From: Megaera polyxenophila | GTDB taxonomy: Bacteria; Pseudomonadota; Alphaproteobacteria; Rickettsiales; Rickettsiaceae | Direction: 5' to 3' | Length of the DNA stretch: 64,000 nucleotides | NCBI RefSeq assembly: GCF_029982035.1 | Contig: NZ_CP104166.1 | Span: 496,001 to 560,000 of the forward strand | Shown here: positions 49,280 through 58,424 of the stretch, piece after piece | How positions within the stretch are numbered: the first letter of the stretch is position 1 | How the letters are laid out: each line of letters begins with the position of its first letter | Program-made: the position numbers and the translations under genes | Notes under the pieces: model-generated | Seen by the model: the letters and a program-made list of their open reading frames with translations, nothing else | Database searches by the model: none | Told to the model about the DNA's origin: nothing

Positions 49280-50268
49280 CTTGTTAGTATTTTTTATTAT
49301 TGTTATGTATAACACAAACTATGCTCAAAAAATTATTAATAAACAATTTGAAACTAACAGAGAATTAGAGGAAGCAAAAGTTAAAGCAGAGACTGAAAGC
49401 TCTGCTAAAACTCAATTCCTAGCAAATGTAAGCCATGAATTACGTACTCCACTCAACGCAATTATCGGGTTTTCAGAAATGATTTTATCTGAGACTTACG
49501 GAAAATTAGAAAACACCCAATATAAAGATTATATAAATGATATAAATAATTCTGGAAAGCATCTATTAAGTGTAATAAATGATATTTTAGATTTTTCAAA
49601 AGCTTCAGTAGATAAACTAAAAGTAGAGTTAATTGATCTTGATCTAAACAAATTGGCTTTATCAAGCCTGAGGTTTGTAAAACCAAGAGCTGATGAAGCC
49701 AATGTCAAATTAATTGAAGATTTACCTCAAGAACACATAGTAATGAAGGCCGATCCAAAAAGGCTAAAACAAGCTTTATTGAATCTTTTATCAAACTCAG
49801 TTAAATTTACCCCTTCAGAAGGTTCAGTAACTTTATCGGTAAAAAAAGATGTTTTAAAAAAATTAGTTTACATCTCTGTAACAGATACCGGTATCGGTAT
49901 GAGCGATCAGGATATCCCAAAAGCTCTTTCCTCTTTTGGCCAACTAGATAATAAACTTAGCAGAAAATATGAAGGTACGGGCCTTGGCCTACCTTTAACT
50001 AAGAAACTAGTTGAATTAATGAACGGCACATTTGATATAAAAAGTATTGTCGGTAAAGGGACTACCATAACTCTTATATTTCAATATAGTGATATAATAA
50101 CTTAATTGAACCGCTCATTTTTGCTCTGAATTTTGTATGTTTTAAATGCCTTCAAGATTTTTAGAAGTTTTATAAATATAAAATGAGATGCTATTTTGAA
50201 AACGTATTACCTAAATAGCCGGGCTTTTAGCATTCCTTTATCAGGCTGTAAATCATTATTTTGCAATC

Positions 50269-51225
50269 CTAACTCTTTACTCTTTGTACTGCCTCTACTA
50301 CAGAATTGATTATAGGCAAATCTGATAATTTGATATTATATTTTAAAAGAAATGGTTTTATTAATTTTGTAGCCTCAAGCCCTTCAACCAAAGTTGAATA
50401 AGAAGAAATAAAATCTTTAGAATAATTATTTTGATGAAGTTCAAATCCAAATTTCGTATTTCGAGAAGTCTTAGAATAACTTGTTAAAATCAAATCACCT
50501 ACTACCGCTGGCTCGAGGAGAGTTTCCTGTTTTCCCCCAATTATAGAAGAAATATGCAATACCTCCTGTAAAGCTCTAGTAATAAGCCAAGCCCTAGCAT
50601 TTTCTCCAGCTCCACTTGCTTCCAGAATGCCGCTTTTTATTGCTACCATATTTTTAACTAGGGAAGATATCTGGACAGTTATAATATCTTCTGTAGTAGA
50701 AATTTCAAAACTCGGTGTAGATAATTTTTTAGCTAAGTTATTTGCAAGGCCTAGATCAGGAGAAGAAACTGTCGCACTGCTAAATTTTCCCAATGCTACT
50801 TCTTTAGCAAAGTTGGGACCGGAAAAAAAAGCAAAAGAATTATCAAAATGTCCTTTAAACCGGTCGGAAAGCAATTCTAGCGGATTTGAAGAAACCCCCT
50901 TGGTTGCTATCACAAAAACAGTAGTTAATGGAACATAATGCTTTTTCATTTCTTCTAACACATTTCCGAATGCGTGCGATGGCACTACAATAAATATTAC
51001 CTCAGAATTCGTAATTTCTGCTATTTTATCCGTTGCTACTAAATTAGCTGGTAAAGTAACAGCTTCAAGATATCTGGTATTAGTTTTTTTGTTATTTATC
51101 TCATCTGCTATTTCTTTTGAATCTGAATATATAACTACTGACTCATGTATTCTTGCTAAATGGGCAGCAATTGCACTACCCCAACTACCACTACCGACAA
51201 CGGCAAATTTCTTAAAATTGTACAT
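50269..51225 (-). CDS. gpsA: Glycerol-3-phosphate dehydrogenase [NAD(P)+]
   Basis: GpsA makes sn-glycerol-3-phosphate from dihydroxyacetone phosphate for phospholipid synthesis. The Rossmann loop VVGSGSWGSAIA is at residues 9-20. The substrate domain has FFSGPNFAKEVALGKFSSATV, then NMVAIKSGILEASGAGENARA with the catalytic Lys, and TLVEGLEATK. The 318-residue length is normal. Its ATG overlaps the mtaB stop by one base (TAATG), so the two are translationally coupled. Confidence 0.95.
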   Translation of the reverse strand: MYNFKKFAVVGSGSWGSAIAAHLARIHESVVIYSDSKEIADEINNKKTNTRYLEAVTLPANLVATDKIAEITNSEVIFIVVPSHAFGNVLEEMKKHYVPLTTVFVIATKGVSSNPLELLSDRFKGHFDNSFAFFSGPNFAKEVALGKFSSATVSSPDLGLANNLAKKLSTPSFEISTTEDIITVQISSLVKNMVAIKSGILEASGAGENARAWLITRALQEVLHISSIIGGKQETLLEPAVVGDLILTSYSKTSRNTKFGFELHQNNYSKDFISSYSTLVEGLEATKLIKPFLLKYNIKLSDLPIINSVVEAVQRVKS

Positions 51226-52469
51226 TATGCTACCTTTGCTATCATATATTCTGCTTCAAAAGAGTATAATTTGGCTTTTATTATTTGACCCATATCATAC
51301 TCACCCTCAAGCTTTACCGGGATAAAATTCTCAGTATGAGCCATGTTATTCTTTTCAACTAACACGTTTACGTCTTTACCAACATTTTGAGCAAAAAATT
51401 TATGTAATTCTTGAATGCCCTCAGCTCGCAGAATCGCAGCTCTTTCTTTCCTGATTTGTTTAGGTACTTGAGGCATCCTAGCAGCCGGAGTTCCTTCCCT
51501 CTCGGAGTAAGGAAAGACATGCAAATATTGAAGCCCTGCTTCCGAGATGAGTCTTCTTGTATTTTCAAACATTTCTTCAGTTTCCGTTGGAAACCCGGCA
51601 ATAATATCAGCTCCGAAAGATACTTCTGGCCTAAGTGCTCTAAGCTTATTACAAAATTCTACAATTTGTTCTCTATTATGGCGACGTTTCATTCTTTTTA
51701 AAATCATATTATCTCCAGCTTGAAGGCTGATATGAAAATGAGGCATTATCTTCGGATTATGAGCAAAAAGGCTAAAAAGCTCGTCATCAATTTCTGCAAC
51801 ATCAATTGACGACAGGCGAAGCCTTTGTAAATTAGGTATTAGAGAAAATATCCTTCTTATCATTTGAGCAAAACTAGGTTTCCCAGGTAAATCAGCTCCA
51901 TAAGCTGTAACATCTACTCCTGTAAAAACTATTTCCTGATAATTTTCAGCAAGGAGCAACCGTATCTGCTGAGCAATTACTCCTATTGGTACAGATCTAC
52001 TGTTCCCTCGACCATACGGTATCATGCAAAAAGTACATCTGTGATCACACCCGTTTTGCACCTGGATAAAGGCCCTTACCTTTCCTTCAAAACTTGTTAC
52101 CAAATGATTGGCTGTTTCTTTAACTGACATAATGTCATTAACAGCAATACGCTTTTCATCAATAAAGTAATTACTGCTAGAGAGCTTTTCCTCGTTCCCA
52201 AGTACTTTACTTACTTCACTCATTGATGCAAACATTTCCGGACTGTTCTGGGCGGCGCACCCAGTAACTATAATAGTTTTGGAAGGATCTTGTCTTTTAA
52301 TTTTTCGAATAGCCTGTCTTGCTTGTTTTTCAGCTTCTTTCGTTACCGCACAAGTATTAATAACTACAGCATTTGTAAGGTGCGATTTTGTCAAATTATT
52401 CCTAATAATCTCACTTTCATAACTGTTTAATCTACAGCCAAAAGTTATTACCTCGTGGTTTTTACTCAT
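51225..52469 (-). CDS. mtaB: tRNA t6A37 methylthiotransferase MtaB
   Basis: MtaB is a radical-SAM enzyme that converts t6A37 to ms2t6A in tRNAs reading ANN codons. An N-terminal UPF0004 domain has three cysteines (FGCRLNSYE, NTCAVTKEAE, VTGCAAQ). A radical-SAM domain follows with CDHRCTFCMIP, and a C-terminal TRAM domain closes the protein. The frame is open to 52493, but I chose the ATG at 52469 because GGGGAGGT lies 6 bases before it. Length 414 residues. Upstream lies the IS110 element, which has separated it from dapF. Confidence 0.95.
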   Translation of the reverse strand: MSKNHEVITFGCRLNSYESEIIRNNLTKSHLTNAVVINTCAVTKEAEKQARQAIRKIKRQDPSKTIIVTGCAAQNSPEMFASMSEVSKVLGNEEKLSSSNYFIDEKRIAVNDIMSVKETANHLVTSFEGKVRAFIQVQNGCDHRCTFCMIPYGRGNSRSVPIGVIAQQIRLLLAENYQEIVFTGVDVTAYGADLPGKPSFAQMIRRIFSLIPNLQRLRLSSIDVAEIDDELFSLFAHNPKIMPHFHISLQAGDNMILKRMKRRHNREQIVEFCNKLRALRPEVSFGADIIAGFPTETEEMFENTRRLISEAGLQYLHVFPYSEREGTPAARMPQVPKQIRKERAAILRAEGIQELHKFFAQNVGKDVNVLVEKNNMAHTENFIPVKLEGEYDMGQIIKAKLYSFEAEYMIAKVA

Positions 52470-52489
52470 GTATGGACCTCCCCGATAAT

Positions 52490-53903
52490 GCAAGAAATAA
52501 ATAATATTAATAGCAAAAAAATCAAAATGCAGTCATGTATCCGACTTATAGTTAAGTAAATAGTTCTATTAAATCATTTACTCTACAGCCCTGATGGAAA
52601 TTCGCCACTTACAAACTTAACATAATCATAATATCGGCTTCGTGTTTGAGCCCATGAGTAAAACAGTTTTTTTGTAAGTATAAGATTTGTCTTATTTTGC
52701 CATCAATGTTTATCACCTCTCGCATATTCCTGAAATTATAGTAGCTACTTGAGTAAATAACACCATGTCACTTACCCCTAACTACACACTTTATTCTCTA
52801 CATAATCGTTACCTGAGCTTAGCACTGCAAATACAATTCTGGCTAATTTATTAGCTACAGCCACAACTGTTTTGTTATGCCCACTCCTGTCATATAAATT
52901 AAACATCCATTGTGCAAATTTGCTATAATCTTTTTTAGCTTTCTGTGATTCAGTAGTAAATCTTAGTTTTGTATTAAGTACAGCTCTTGCTCCTTGAATT
53001 AATAATGTACGTAAGTATATATCACCTCTTTTACTGATTCCAAGCAGCTTCTCTTTACCACCACTAGAAGCTTGTCTTGGCACTAATCCAAGCCATGCGG
53101 ATAATTGCCTACCATTCTCAAAACAACTACCATTCCCTATAGATGCTATCAAGGCAGTAGCTGTAATTAAACCTATACCAGGTATAGCAATTATTTGTTG
53201 ATACTTATCTAATTCACTAGCCATTATTTTTAGTCTACTTTCTAAGCATTTTATTTTCTTATCATTCTCGATAAATTCCTCTTTTAAATCACTGAAAGTT
53301 TGCTGACTTATTGGACTTAATTTCCCGCTGTCTAGAACCTCTGTTAACTTTGATGTAATTTTATTTATACCCTGAGGAATAATGATTCCAAACTCATGTA
53401 ATAGCCCTCGGATCTCGTTAGCAAGAGCAGTACGATTTTTTACTAATCTAGCCCTTACTCTATGAATTGATAAGATATCCTGTTGTTCTATACTTTTAAT
53501 CGGAACAAATCTCATATTTGGTCTTGATACGGCTTCACATATTGCTTCTGCATCAGCTTGGTCGTTTTTATTAGTTTTTACATATGGCTTTACAAATTGT
53601 GGCGCCATTAATTTTACCTCGTGCCCTAGTTTGCTAATTTCTCTAGCCCAATAATTAGCACCTCCACAAGCTTCCATACCTACTAAACATTTAGGTAAAT
53701 TAGCTATAAAAGTTAATACCTGATCCCTCATTAGTTTTTTCTTCAACACAGTCTTGCCATTTTTATCTACACCATGAAACTGAAAAATTCTTTTTGCTAT
53801 ATCAATACCTATTGTAGTAATATTTGTCATGTGGACCTCTCTATTGTTGTTTAGGATTCATTTCCTATTCTAGAACAATAACATTTGTTATAGATTCTGT
53901 ATA
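52490..53903 (-). mobile_element. IS110-family element between dapF and mtaB
   Basis: Only one gene, the transposase, is present. On its 5' side about 70 bp separate it from dapF; on its 3' side about 280 bp of noncoding DNA lie before mtaB. A long noncoding end is where IS110/IS1111 elements encode their guide (bridge) RNA. The position after the gene resembles the IS1111 subgroup. A hairpin AGTAAAT/ATTTACT sits at 52555-52582. Exact ends are not resolved, so the limits are approximate. Confidence 0.65.
52778..53830 (-). CDS. IS110-family DEDD transposase
   Basis: The 350-residue recombinase has an N-terminal RuvC-like DEDD domain. It begins TTIGIDIAKRIFQFHG (first Asp at residue 9), then VGMEACGGANYWAREIS, and KTNKNDQADAEAICEA with further acidic residues. 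A C-terminal Transposase_20 domain follows with AIPGIGLITATALIASIG and the RRQ/GGKEKLLGISKRGD region holding the catalytic serine. It is complete, so this element may be active. The ribosome site is AGAGAGG. Confidence 0.9.
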   Translation of the reverse strand: MTNITTIGIDIAKRIFQFHGVDKNGKTVLKKKLMRDQVLTFIANLPKCLVGMEACGGANYWAREISKLGHEVKLMAPQFVKPYVKTNKNDQADAEAICEAVSRPNMRFVPIKSIEQQDILSIHRVRARLVKNRTALANEIRGLLHEFGIIIPQGINKITSKLTEVLDSGKLSPISQQTFSDLKEEFIENDKKIKCLESRLKIMASELDKYQQIIAIPGIGLITATALIASIGNGSCFENGRQLSAWLGLVPRQASSGGKEKLLGISKRGDIYLRTLLIQGARAVLNTKLRFTTESQKAKKDYSKFAQWMFNLYDRSGHNKTVVAVANKLARIVFAVLSSGNDYVENKVCS

Positions 53904-54725
53904 CTAGGGTAGGTCCATACCATTATAATAATACTCTCCTGCAAAAACGTATGAGGCAGAACCAGTCATCAAAACCTGATTATTCTTTTTATTCATTTTT
54001 AAAGTACCAAGCTCAAAAGCGACTTTTGCTTCATCATCCACAAACCCCAATTTATTAGCCGCTGCAAAACTAGCAGACGCACCACTTCCGCAAGCCATAG
54101 TAAAACCAGTGCCTCTTTCCCAGACTTTTAAAATTATAGTATCATCATCGATTTGAGCAAAATTTACATTTACTCCATTAATAAATAATTCATTTTTCTG
54201 CAAATTTTTACCAAAGATTTTTTTATCTTTATCACCTAACTTGCTAAAAATAACAAGATGGGGATTTCCTATATCAACGCACACCATTTCCTTTGGCTCT
54301 ATTCTGTATTTTTCAGCTAATTCCCATAATTTTTCCTGCGAGGGCATCCAATCTGTAGCAAAATTTGCCGTCCCCATATTGACAGTTATGTTATCTGGAT
54401 CGGAATACTCGGCTGTAATCTCTTTACCCTCTACTTTTATTGTTGTATTTTTAATACCATACCGGTCAAACATTAGACGAGATAAGCACCTCGAAGCATT
54501 ACCGCAAGCTTTAGCTTTTGAACCATCCTGGTTAAAGATATTCATAAAAATAGAATCATTATCTTTTTTATAAGTTATAAATTGATCACAGCCAATACCA
54601 ATATGCCTGCATGCAATTTTAATTACAAAACTTTTTATATCTTTAATATCAGCTAATAAGGAATCCTCAATAATGACAAAATCATTACCCAGGCCGTGCA
54701 TTTTAATAAAAAATATTGTTTTCAT
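53904..54725 (-). CDS. dapF: Diaminopimelate epimerase
   Basis: DapF converts LL-DAP to meso-DAP for peptidoglycan and lysine. Both catalytic cysteines are in typical motifs: KACGNASRCLS and MACGSGASASFAAA. The N-terminus KMHGLGNDFVIIE is diagnostic. The frame continues to a TTG at 54743, but the ATG at 54725 (MKTIFFIKMHG) fits the family. Length 273. The last few codons abut the IS110 element and might be partly derived from it, but the enzyme core is whole. meso-DAP supply fits the peptidoglycan genes at 41-43 kb. Confidence 0.94.
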   Translation of the reverse strand: MKTIFFIKMHGLGNDFVIIEDSLLADIKDIKSFVIKIACRHIGIGCDQFITYKKDNDSIFMNIFNQDGSKAKACGNASRCLSRLMFDRYGIKNTTIKVEGKEITAEYSDPDNITVNMGTANFATDWMPSQEKLWELAEKYRIEPKEMVCVDIGNPHLVIFSKLGDKDKKIFGKNLQKNELFINGVNVNFAQIDDDTIILKVWERGTGFTMACGSGASASFAAANKLGFVDDEAKVAFELGTLKMNKKNNQVLMTGSASYVFAGEYYYNGMDLP

Positions 54726-54924
54726 AATTATTTTAAGTAACAATTTAATAACCCGCTGTGAGCCGTTATTGTAGCAAATTTTTAAAAAAATTATAGTTTT
54801 TTAAATAGGATATTTATAGATCAATACCGGTTAGAGATGAGCAATTGACTTTATTCCATAAAAAGAGTATTTTCTTAAATCAAATCAGCAGCAATATTTA
54901 ACCGGAAAAGCACGGAATGAACCT

Positions 54925-55503
54925 ATGACACAAAATAAAAAGCTTCCCTTAATGCCAAAAGCTACTGCCATATGGCTTATTGATAATACTACTTTAACTT
55001 TTAAACAAATAGCTGATTTTTGCGGTATGCACGAACTTGAAGTCAAAGGCATTGCTGATGGAGAAGTTGCAGTGGGAGTCATAGCGGATAATCCAATAAC
55101 TTCTGGTCAATTGAATAAAGAAGAGATAGAAAGGTGTTGTAAAGATTCCAATGCAAAACTTCAGTTAAAACTGAGTAATGCTTACGAAACAGTTTCCAGG
55201 GCGAAGAAGAAAGGCGCTAAATATACCCCTATCGCAAGACGCCAGGATAAACCTGATGCTATCTATTGGATAATAAAAAACTTTCCTGAAATTAGAGATT
55301 CTACCATAATAAAACTAATCGGTACAACAAAATCTACAGTAGATGCGGTACGTAATCGCACTCATTGGAATATGGCTAATATACGTCAGCGTGATCCTGT
55401 ATTTCTTGGAATATGCAGCCAGACAGATCTTGATAAAGTAGTTGAAATTGCACGTTTGGATGCAAGCAATAACGAAAGTAAAAAAACGTCTGGGAATACT
55501 TGA
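54925..55503 (+). CDS. DUF1013 cell-cycle transcription regulator (TrcR-like)
   Basis: The 192-residue protein matches the alphaproteobacterial DUF1013 family: LPLMPKATAIWLIDNTTLTF, FKQIADFCGMHELEVKGIADG, and RRQDKPDAIYWIIKNFPEIRD. In Caulobacter the family member TrcR travels with RNA polymerase and promotes cell-cycle transcription. Helix-turn-helix-like segments occur twice (about residues 24-40 and 125-145). The role here is inferred from the family. It is transcribed convergently with the repeat-protein gene (34-bp gap). Confidence 0.88.
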   Translation: MTQNKKLPLMPKATAIWLIDNTTLTFKQIADFCGMHELEVKGIADGEVAVGVIADNPITSGQLNKEEIERCCKDSNAKLQLKLSNAYETVSRAKKKGAKYTPIARRQDKPDAIYWIIKNFPEIRDSTIIKLIGTTKSTVDAVRNRTHWNMANIRQRDPVFLGICSQTDLDKVVEIARLDASNNESKKTSGNT

Positions 55504-55537
55504 GATAAGTAAATAGAGGCGAATTACTAGGAAGGTG

Positions 55538-56752
55538 TCATTGAATACCGCTTCTACTTTTGTTATGAGTTTGATTTCTAGTAGGGGTAGAAGGCGGTGA
55601 TATTTTTGGTTCATATAATTTTTTATGGGTAACCGGTTGAGACGGGTTGCTGGAATAACCAGAAGGGTTAATAGTGGCCGCAGCTTTTTTATTAACATAA
55701 GCATCATAACCGCTTTTTGCTACCACCCCAACAGCAACAGCTCCAGCAATAGCCGTACCTACTGGAAACGCCGTAGCAAGCAGTGCTGTTCCTACCGTTT
55801 TCCATGGATTCTTTTTAATTTTGTGCAGCAATTCAGCACCCATCCCTCTTGGGGTAGGTGAATCAGCTTTCCCTTGGCTTGCCTTCTTGTTAACATGAGC
55901 ATCATAAACACTTTTTGCTACCACCCCCACAGCAACAGCACCGGCGATAGCCGTACCTACCGGAAATGCTGTAGCAAGCAACGCTGTCCCCAAAGTTTTC
56001 CATGGATTCTTTTTAATTTTATGTAACAGTTCAGCACCCATCCCTCTTGGGGTAGGTGAATCAGCTTTCCCTTGGCTTGCCTTCTTATTAGAATAGGAAT
56101 CGTAACCGCTTTTTGCTACCACTCCAACAGCAATAGCCCCAGCAATGACAGTACCAGCTGGAAATGCCGTAGCAAGCAACGCTGTTCCCAAAGTTTTCCA
56201 TGGATTCTTTTTAATTTTGTGCAACAATTCAGCTCCCATACCCCTTGGAGGAGGCATTTCTTCAAATTCTTTAGGCCGCGGTGACTGAACAACTTGGCTT
56301 CCTTTTACAGCTATTGGTACGGACATTTGGGTCTGTTTAGCGCCAGCAGGATTTGATTTACCGGCGTATTGCCCTTGTTCTATAGCAGTTGTTTGTTCAC
56401 GAGTTTGTGATCTGGATAACGCTTTGGCCTGCTCTAATTTCCTTCTCTCTTCTTCATCCATTTGGGAAACAGGTTGTGTTTGTTGTGGTTTATTACCATA
56501 AGGAGAGCTGACTCTACTAGCACCGTCGGCTGTAAGAGAAGCTCCAGCTGCAAAAAGATCACCAACCCCTGGTCCCACTAAAGCAGTACCAAAACTAACT
56601 ACGACAAGAGCTACGGTACCAGCCATTATCCCTACCCCCAATAGCGCCTCCCCCACACCTAATAGACCATTACCTACAGCTTTAGCATGATCTTTAGCTG
56701 TTCTTTCCTTCGCAGGAATAGTAGTTCTTTCAGAATTCCCCGTCTTAGTCAT
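55538..56752 (-). CDS. Tandem-repeat hydrophobic protein, unknown function
   Basis: The 404-residue protein has three parts. Residues 22-75 form a Gly/Ala/Val-rich hydrophobic stretch (GVGIMAGTVALVVVSFGTAL), and residues 85-165 form a polar Gln/Lys/Pro-rich linker. Then come three tandem units of 66 residues (about 168-232, 233-298, 299-360). Each unit is a basic motif (PRGMGAELLHKIKKNPWKT) followed by a small-residue hydrophobic segment (GTALLATAFPVGTAIAGAVA) and a VNKKASQGKADS-type spacer. DNA units are 198 bp and nearly identical. There is no signal peptide. A membrane-inserting or secreted effector role is possible. I know no family. Confidence 0.7.
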   Translation of the reverse strand: MTKTGNSERTTIPAKERTAKDHAKAVGNGLLGVGEALLGVGIMAGTVALVVVSFGTALVGPGVGDLFAAGASLTADGASRVSSPYGNKPQQTQPVSQMDEEERRKLEQAKALSRSQTREQTTAIEQGQYAGKSNPAGAKQTQMSVPIAVKGSQVVQSPRPKEFEEMPPPRGMGAELLHKIKKNPWKTLGTALLATAFPAGTVIAGAIAVGVVAKSGYDSYSNKKASQGKADSPTPRGMGAELLHKIKKNPWKTLGTALLATAFPVGTAIAGAVAVGVVAKSVYDAHVNKKASQGKADSPTPRGMGAELLHKIKKNPWKTVGTALLATAFPVGTAIAGAVAVGVVAKSGYDAYVNKKAAATINPSGYSSNPSQPVTHKKLYEPKISPPSTPTRNQTHNKSRSGIQ

Positions 56753-56887
56753 TAATTTATCTTATTTATTAATTGTACACTTAAAATTAGTGTAACAAAA
56801 AACTTATACTGCAATACAAGAAAATATGTTTATGTTAGTAATTATTAAGATTGGTGTTGCAAAGAAAAATTTACAATACTATTGAGG

Positions 56888-57646
56888 CTACAATTTCTTC
56901 CTGGAAACAATAATTATGTCTTTGGAATTATTAGAATCAAATGGTTCTCTAGAAAAACTTCCGTATACCTCTAATATTTCAAACCCTGCCTGATTTAAAA
57001 GATGTAATAAGGTGGGAAAATTTGTAAATTTAAGAGTAATTTTACTTAGAGTATGATGAGTTTGCCATACTCTTTTGGTGGTATATAAGACAGTATTATT
57101 GAAAGAATCATAATGTTGCGTTCCATAAACCTTTACTCTATTACCATTAGCATCTAGAAAATCATGCCAGTATTCAAATTCCCTTGAAGTTTTCATTTCA
57201 TCAGCCACAGTATTACGTGTATTAAAAATAAAAAATCCGCATCTTTTCAGATGCCAGCTTACACAAGCCAAACAACTCCTTTGGTCGGATTCGTTCAATA
57301 ACGCCTGAAAACTATTACCTGCCATGGCTATAAGGTTGAATTTTTGCTCTAGCTGAAACTTTCTTATATCTTCTTGCAAGTAGAAAATATCAAATCCTAA
57401 GGCTTTAGATTTTGCCTGCGCCATAGACAACATGGATACACTTTTATCTATTCCTACACATTCTAATCCTCTTTTGGCAAGCTCAATAGTAAGTCTTCCA
57501 GTACCACAAGCTAAATCTAATACTTGTCCAGAATTAATATAGCTACTAAAAATATCAAAATCCTCAGTGAAATTTCCATACTCACAATCGTAAAGCCCAG
57601 GATGTTGGTATTCCTGAGTAATGTTTATAGAAGTTTTCTTTTTCAC
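56888..57646 (-). CDS. Class I SAM-dependent methyltransferase
   Basis: The 252-residue protein has the methyltransferase Rossmann motifs: VLDLACGTGRLTIELAKRG (SAM loop, about 37-55), then CVGIDKSVSMLSMA, IFYLQEDIRKF, and FNLIAMAGNSFQALL. It resembles methyltransferase type 11/25 domain proteins. The substrate is unknown. It is a single gene on the minus strand; the 57647-57791 spacer separates it from the GNAT gene, so an operon is possible but not clear. Confidence 0.82.
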   Translation of the reverse strand: MKKKTSINITQEYQHPGLYDCEYGNFTEDFDIFSSYINSGQVLDLACGTGRLTIELAKRGLECVGIDKSVSMLSMAQAKSKALGFDIFYLQEDIRKFQLEQKFNLIAMAGNSFQALLNESDQRSCLACVSWHLKRCGFFIFNTRNTVADEMKTSREFEYWHDFLDANGNRVKVYGTQHYDSFNNTVLYTTKRVWQTHHTLSKITLKFTNFPTLLHLLNQAGFEILEVYGSFSREPFDSNNSKDIIIVSRKKL

Positions 57647-57791
57647 CGGTCTACACCGTTTAAATTAACGCACATAAACACTAAGAAAAGCATGATTAGC
57701 TTTAATAAAAAAATAAAATTTTTATTGGCTAATGGTATAGCTATTTTTATGGAGAGAATCGCTAATTTTTATAATATTTTGATAAATACCA

Positions 57792-58232
57792 TTATAACTC
57801 CTTCCTCAAGTATAGCTTGGCCATATATCCTTCGTTTTTATAGCCAAGGTTCTTATAAAATTCGTGGCTACCAGCTTTTGCACGTCTTAATCCCGACGTT
57901 AGATCAATAATAGCAGGGCTGCTTTCCTTTGCAATATCTTCGACAAATTTCATAAGCATCTTTCCAATACCTTGTCCTCTATAGCGACTAGCAACTACCA
58001 ATCCCTCAATATGAAATCTAGTGCTATCTGAAACAAAAAGACTGCTCCTAGACCAAGCCACTAATCCTGCAATCTGTTTGTCCATTTCACATAACGCCAC
58101 TCCATATCCTGGGTTTTGCAAAAACCTTTTAAACCTTATATTAAAATCTTCAAATGATACAGGATATCCAAGTTCATCAAGTAATGGTAATAAAGCGGGG
58201 GTATCTTTATCTGTGGCCTCTCTTATTTTCAA
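57792..58232 (-). CDS. GNAT family N-acetyltransferase
   Basis: The 146-residue protein shows the full GNAT pattern. The N-terminal strand is KIREATDKDTPALLPLLDEL. The central strand is GLVVASRYRGQGIGKMLMKF, whose RYRGQGIG is the CoA pyrophosphate loop, and the C-terminal motif is SHEFYKNLGYKNEG. The substrate is not predictable. It lies 16 bases after a small membrane peptide gene, so they are probably cotranscribed. Confidence 0.87.
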   Translation of the reverse strand: MKIREATDKDTPALLPLLDELGYPVSFEDFNIRFKRFLQNPGYGVALCEMDKQIAGLVAWSRSSLFVSDSTRFHIEGLVVASRYRGQGIGKMLMKFVEDIAKESSPAIIDLTSGLRRAKAGSHEFYKNLGYKNEGYMAKLYLRKEL

Positions 58233-58248
58233 TGCTTTTCCTAACGTT

Positions 58249-58392
58249 TTATTTTAACGTGCTTATTTCAGCTACGGAACTTGCTAAGCTTTTTATGGAT
58301 ACTGGAGAAGGTTTAACTAACAAAAAAATAGCCAGTGTAATGGCTAAACCTAAGAAAACAAAAACAAATTTGTGTGCATTAGTTTTTACCAT
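58249..58392 (-). CDS. Small single-pass membrane peptide (47 residues)
   Basis: A 47-codon frame starts at ATG 58392. It has a short basic N-terminus (MVKTNAHKF), one hydrophobic helix (VFVFLGLAITLAIFLLV, about residues 10-26) and a Ser/Lys tail. It lies between tRNA-Val and the GNAT gene, 16 bases before the latter, in the same direction. No family is recognised. Proline after the helix (KPSP) suggests an anchored rather than a secreted product. Confidence 0.5.
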   Translation of the reverse strand: MVKTNAHKFVFVFLGLAITLAIFLLVKPSPVSIKSLASSVAEISTLK

Positions 58393-58424
58393 TAAGACCT
58401 CTCATAATGCAAACGGAAAATATT

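Larger units (their letters stand above)
43845..50105 (+). pseudogene. Sensor histidine kinase (PleC-like), split by two IS91 copies
   Basis: Three in-frame pieces lie at 43845-44003, 46951-47468 and 49280-50105. Joined, they give 500 codons: a first membrane helix (about 9-28), an extracytoplasmic sensor region, a second helix made at the junction of pieces 2 and 3 (ISFIVIF + LLVFFIIVMY), and a cytoplasmic kinase core. The core shows the H box (ANVSHELRTPLNAIIGFSEM), N box (LKQALLNLLSNSVKFTP), G1 (DTGIGM) and G2 (GTGLGLPL). The kinase piece could be made from the TTG at 49281 or a nearby start as a soluble fragment, but the sensor is lost. Both cuts are at CAAG/CTTG. Confidence 0.88.

Noticed and set aside
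52470..53925. TATGGACCT present in inverted form at both sides of IS110 as terminal inverted repeats
   Set aside because: One copy lies at the mtaB ribosome site and the other in dapF codons. IS110 elements usually lack true terminal repeats, and without a second copy I cannot tell chance from signal.
55625..56284. Two plus-strand frames with a similar motif (PWILFNFVQQF) opposite the repeat protein
   Set aside because: Their similarity to each other comes from the tandem repeats on the other strand; they have no start context and are shadows.
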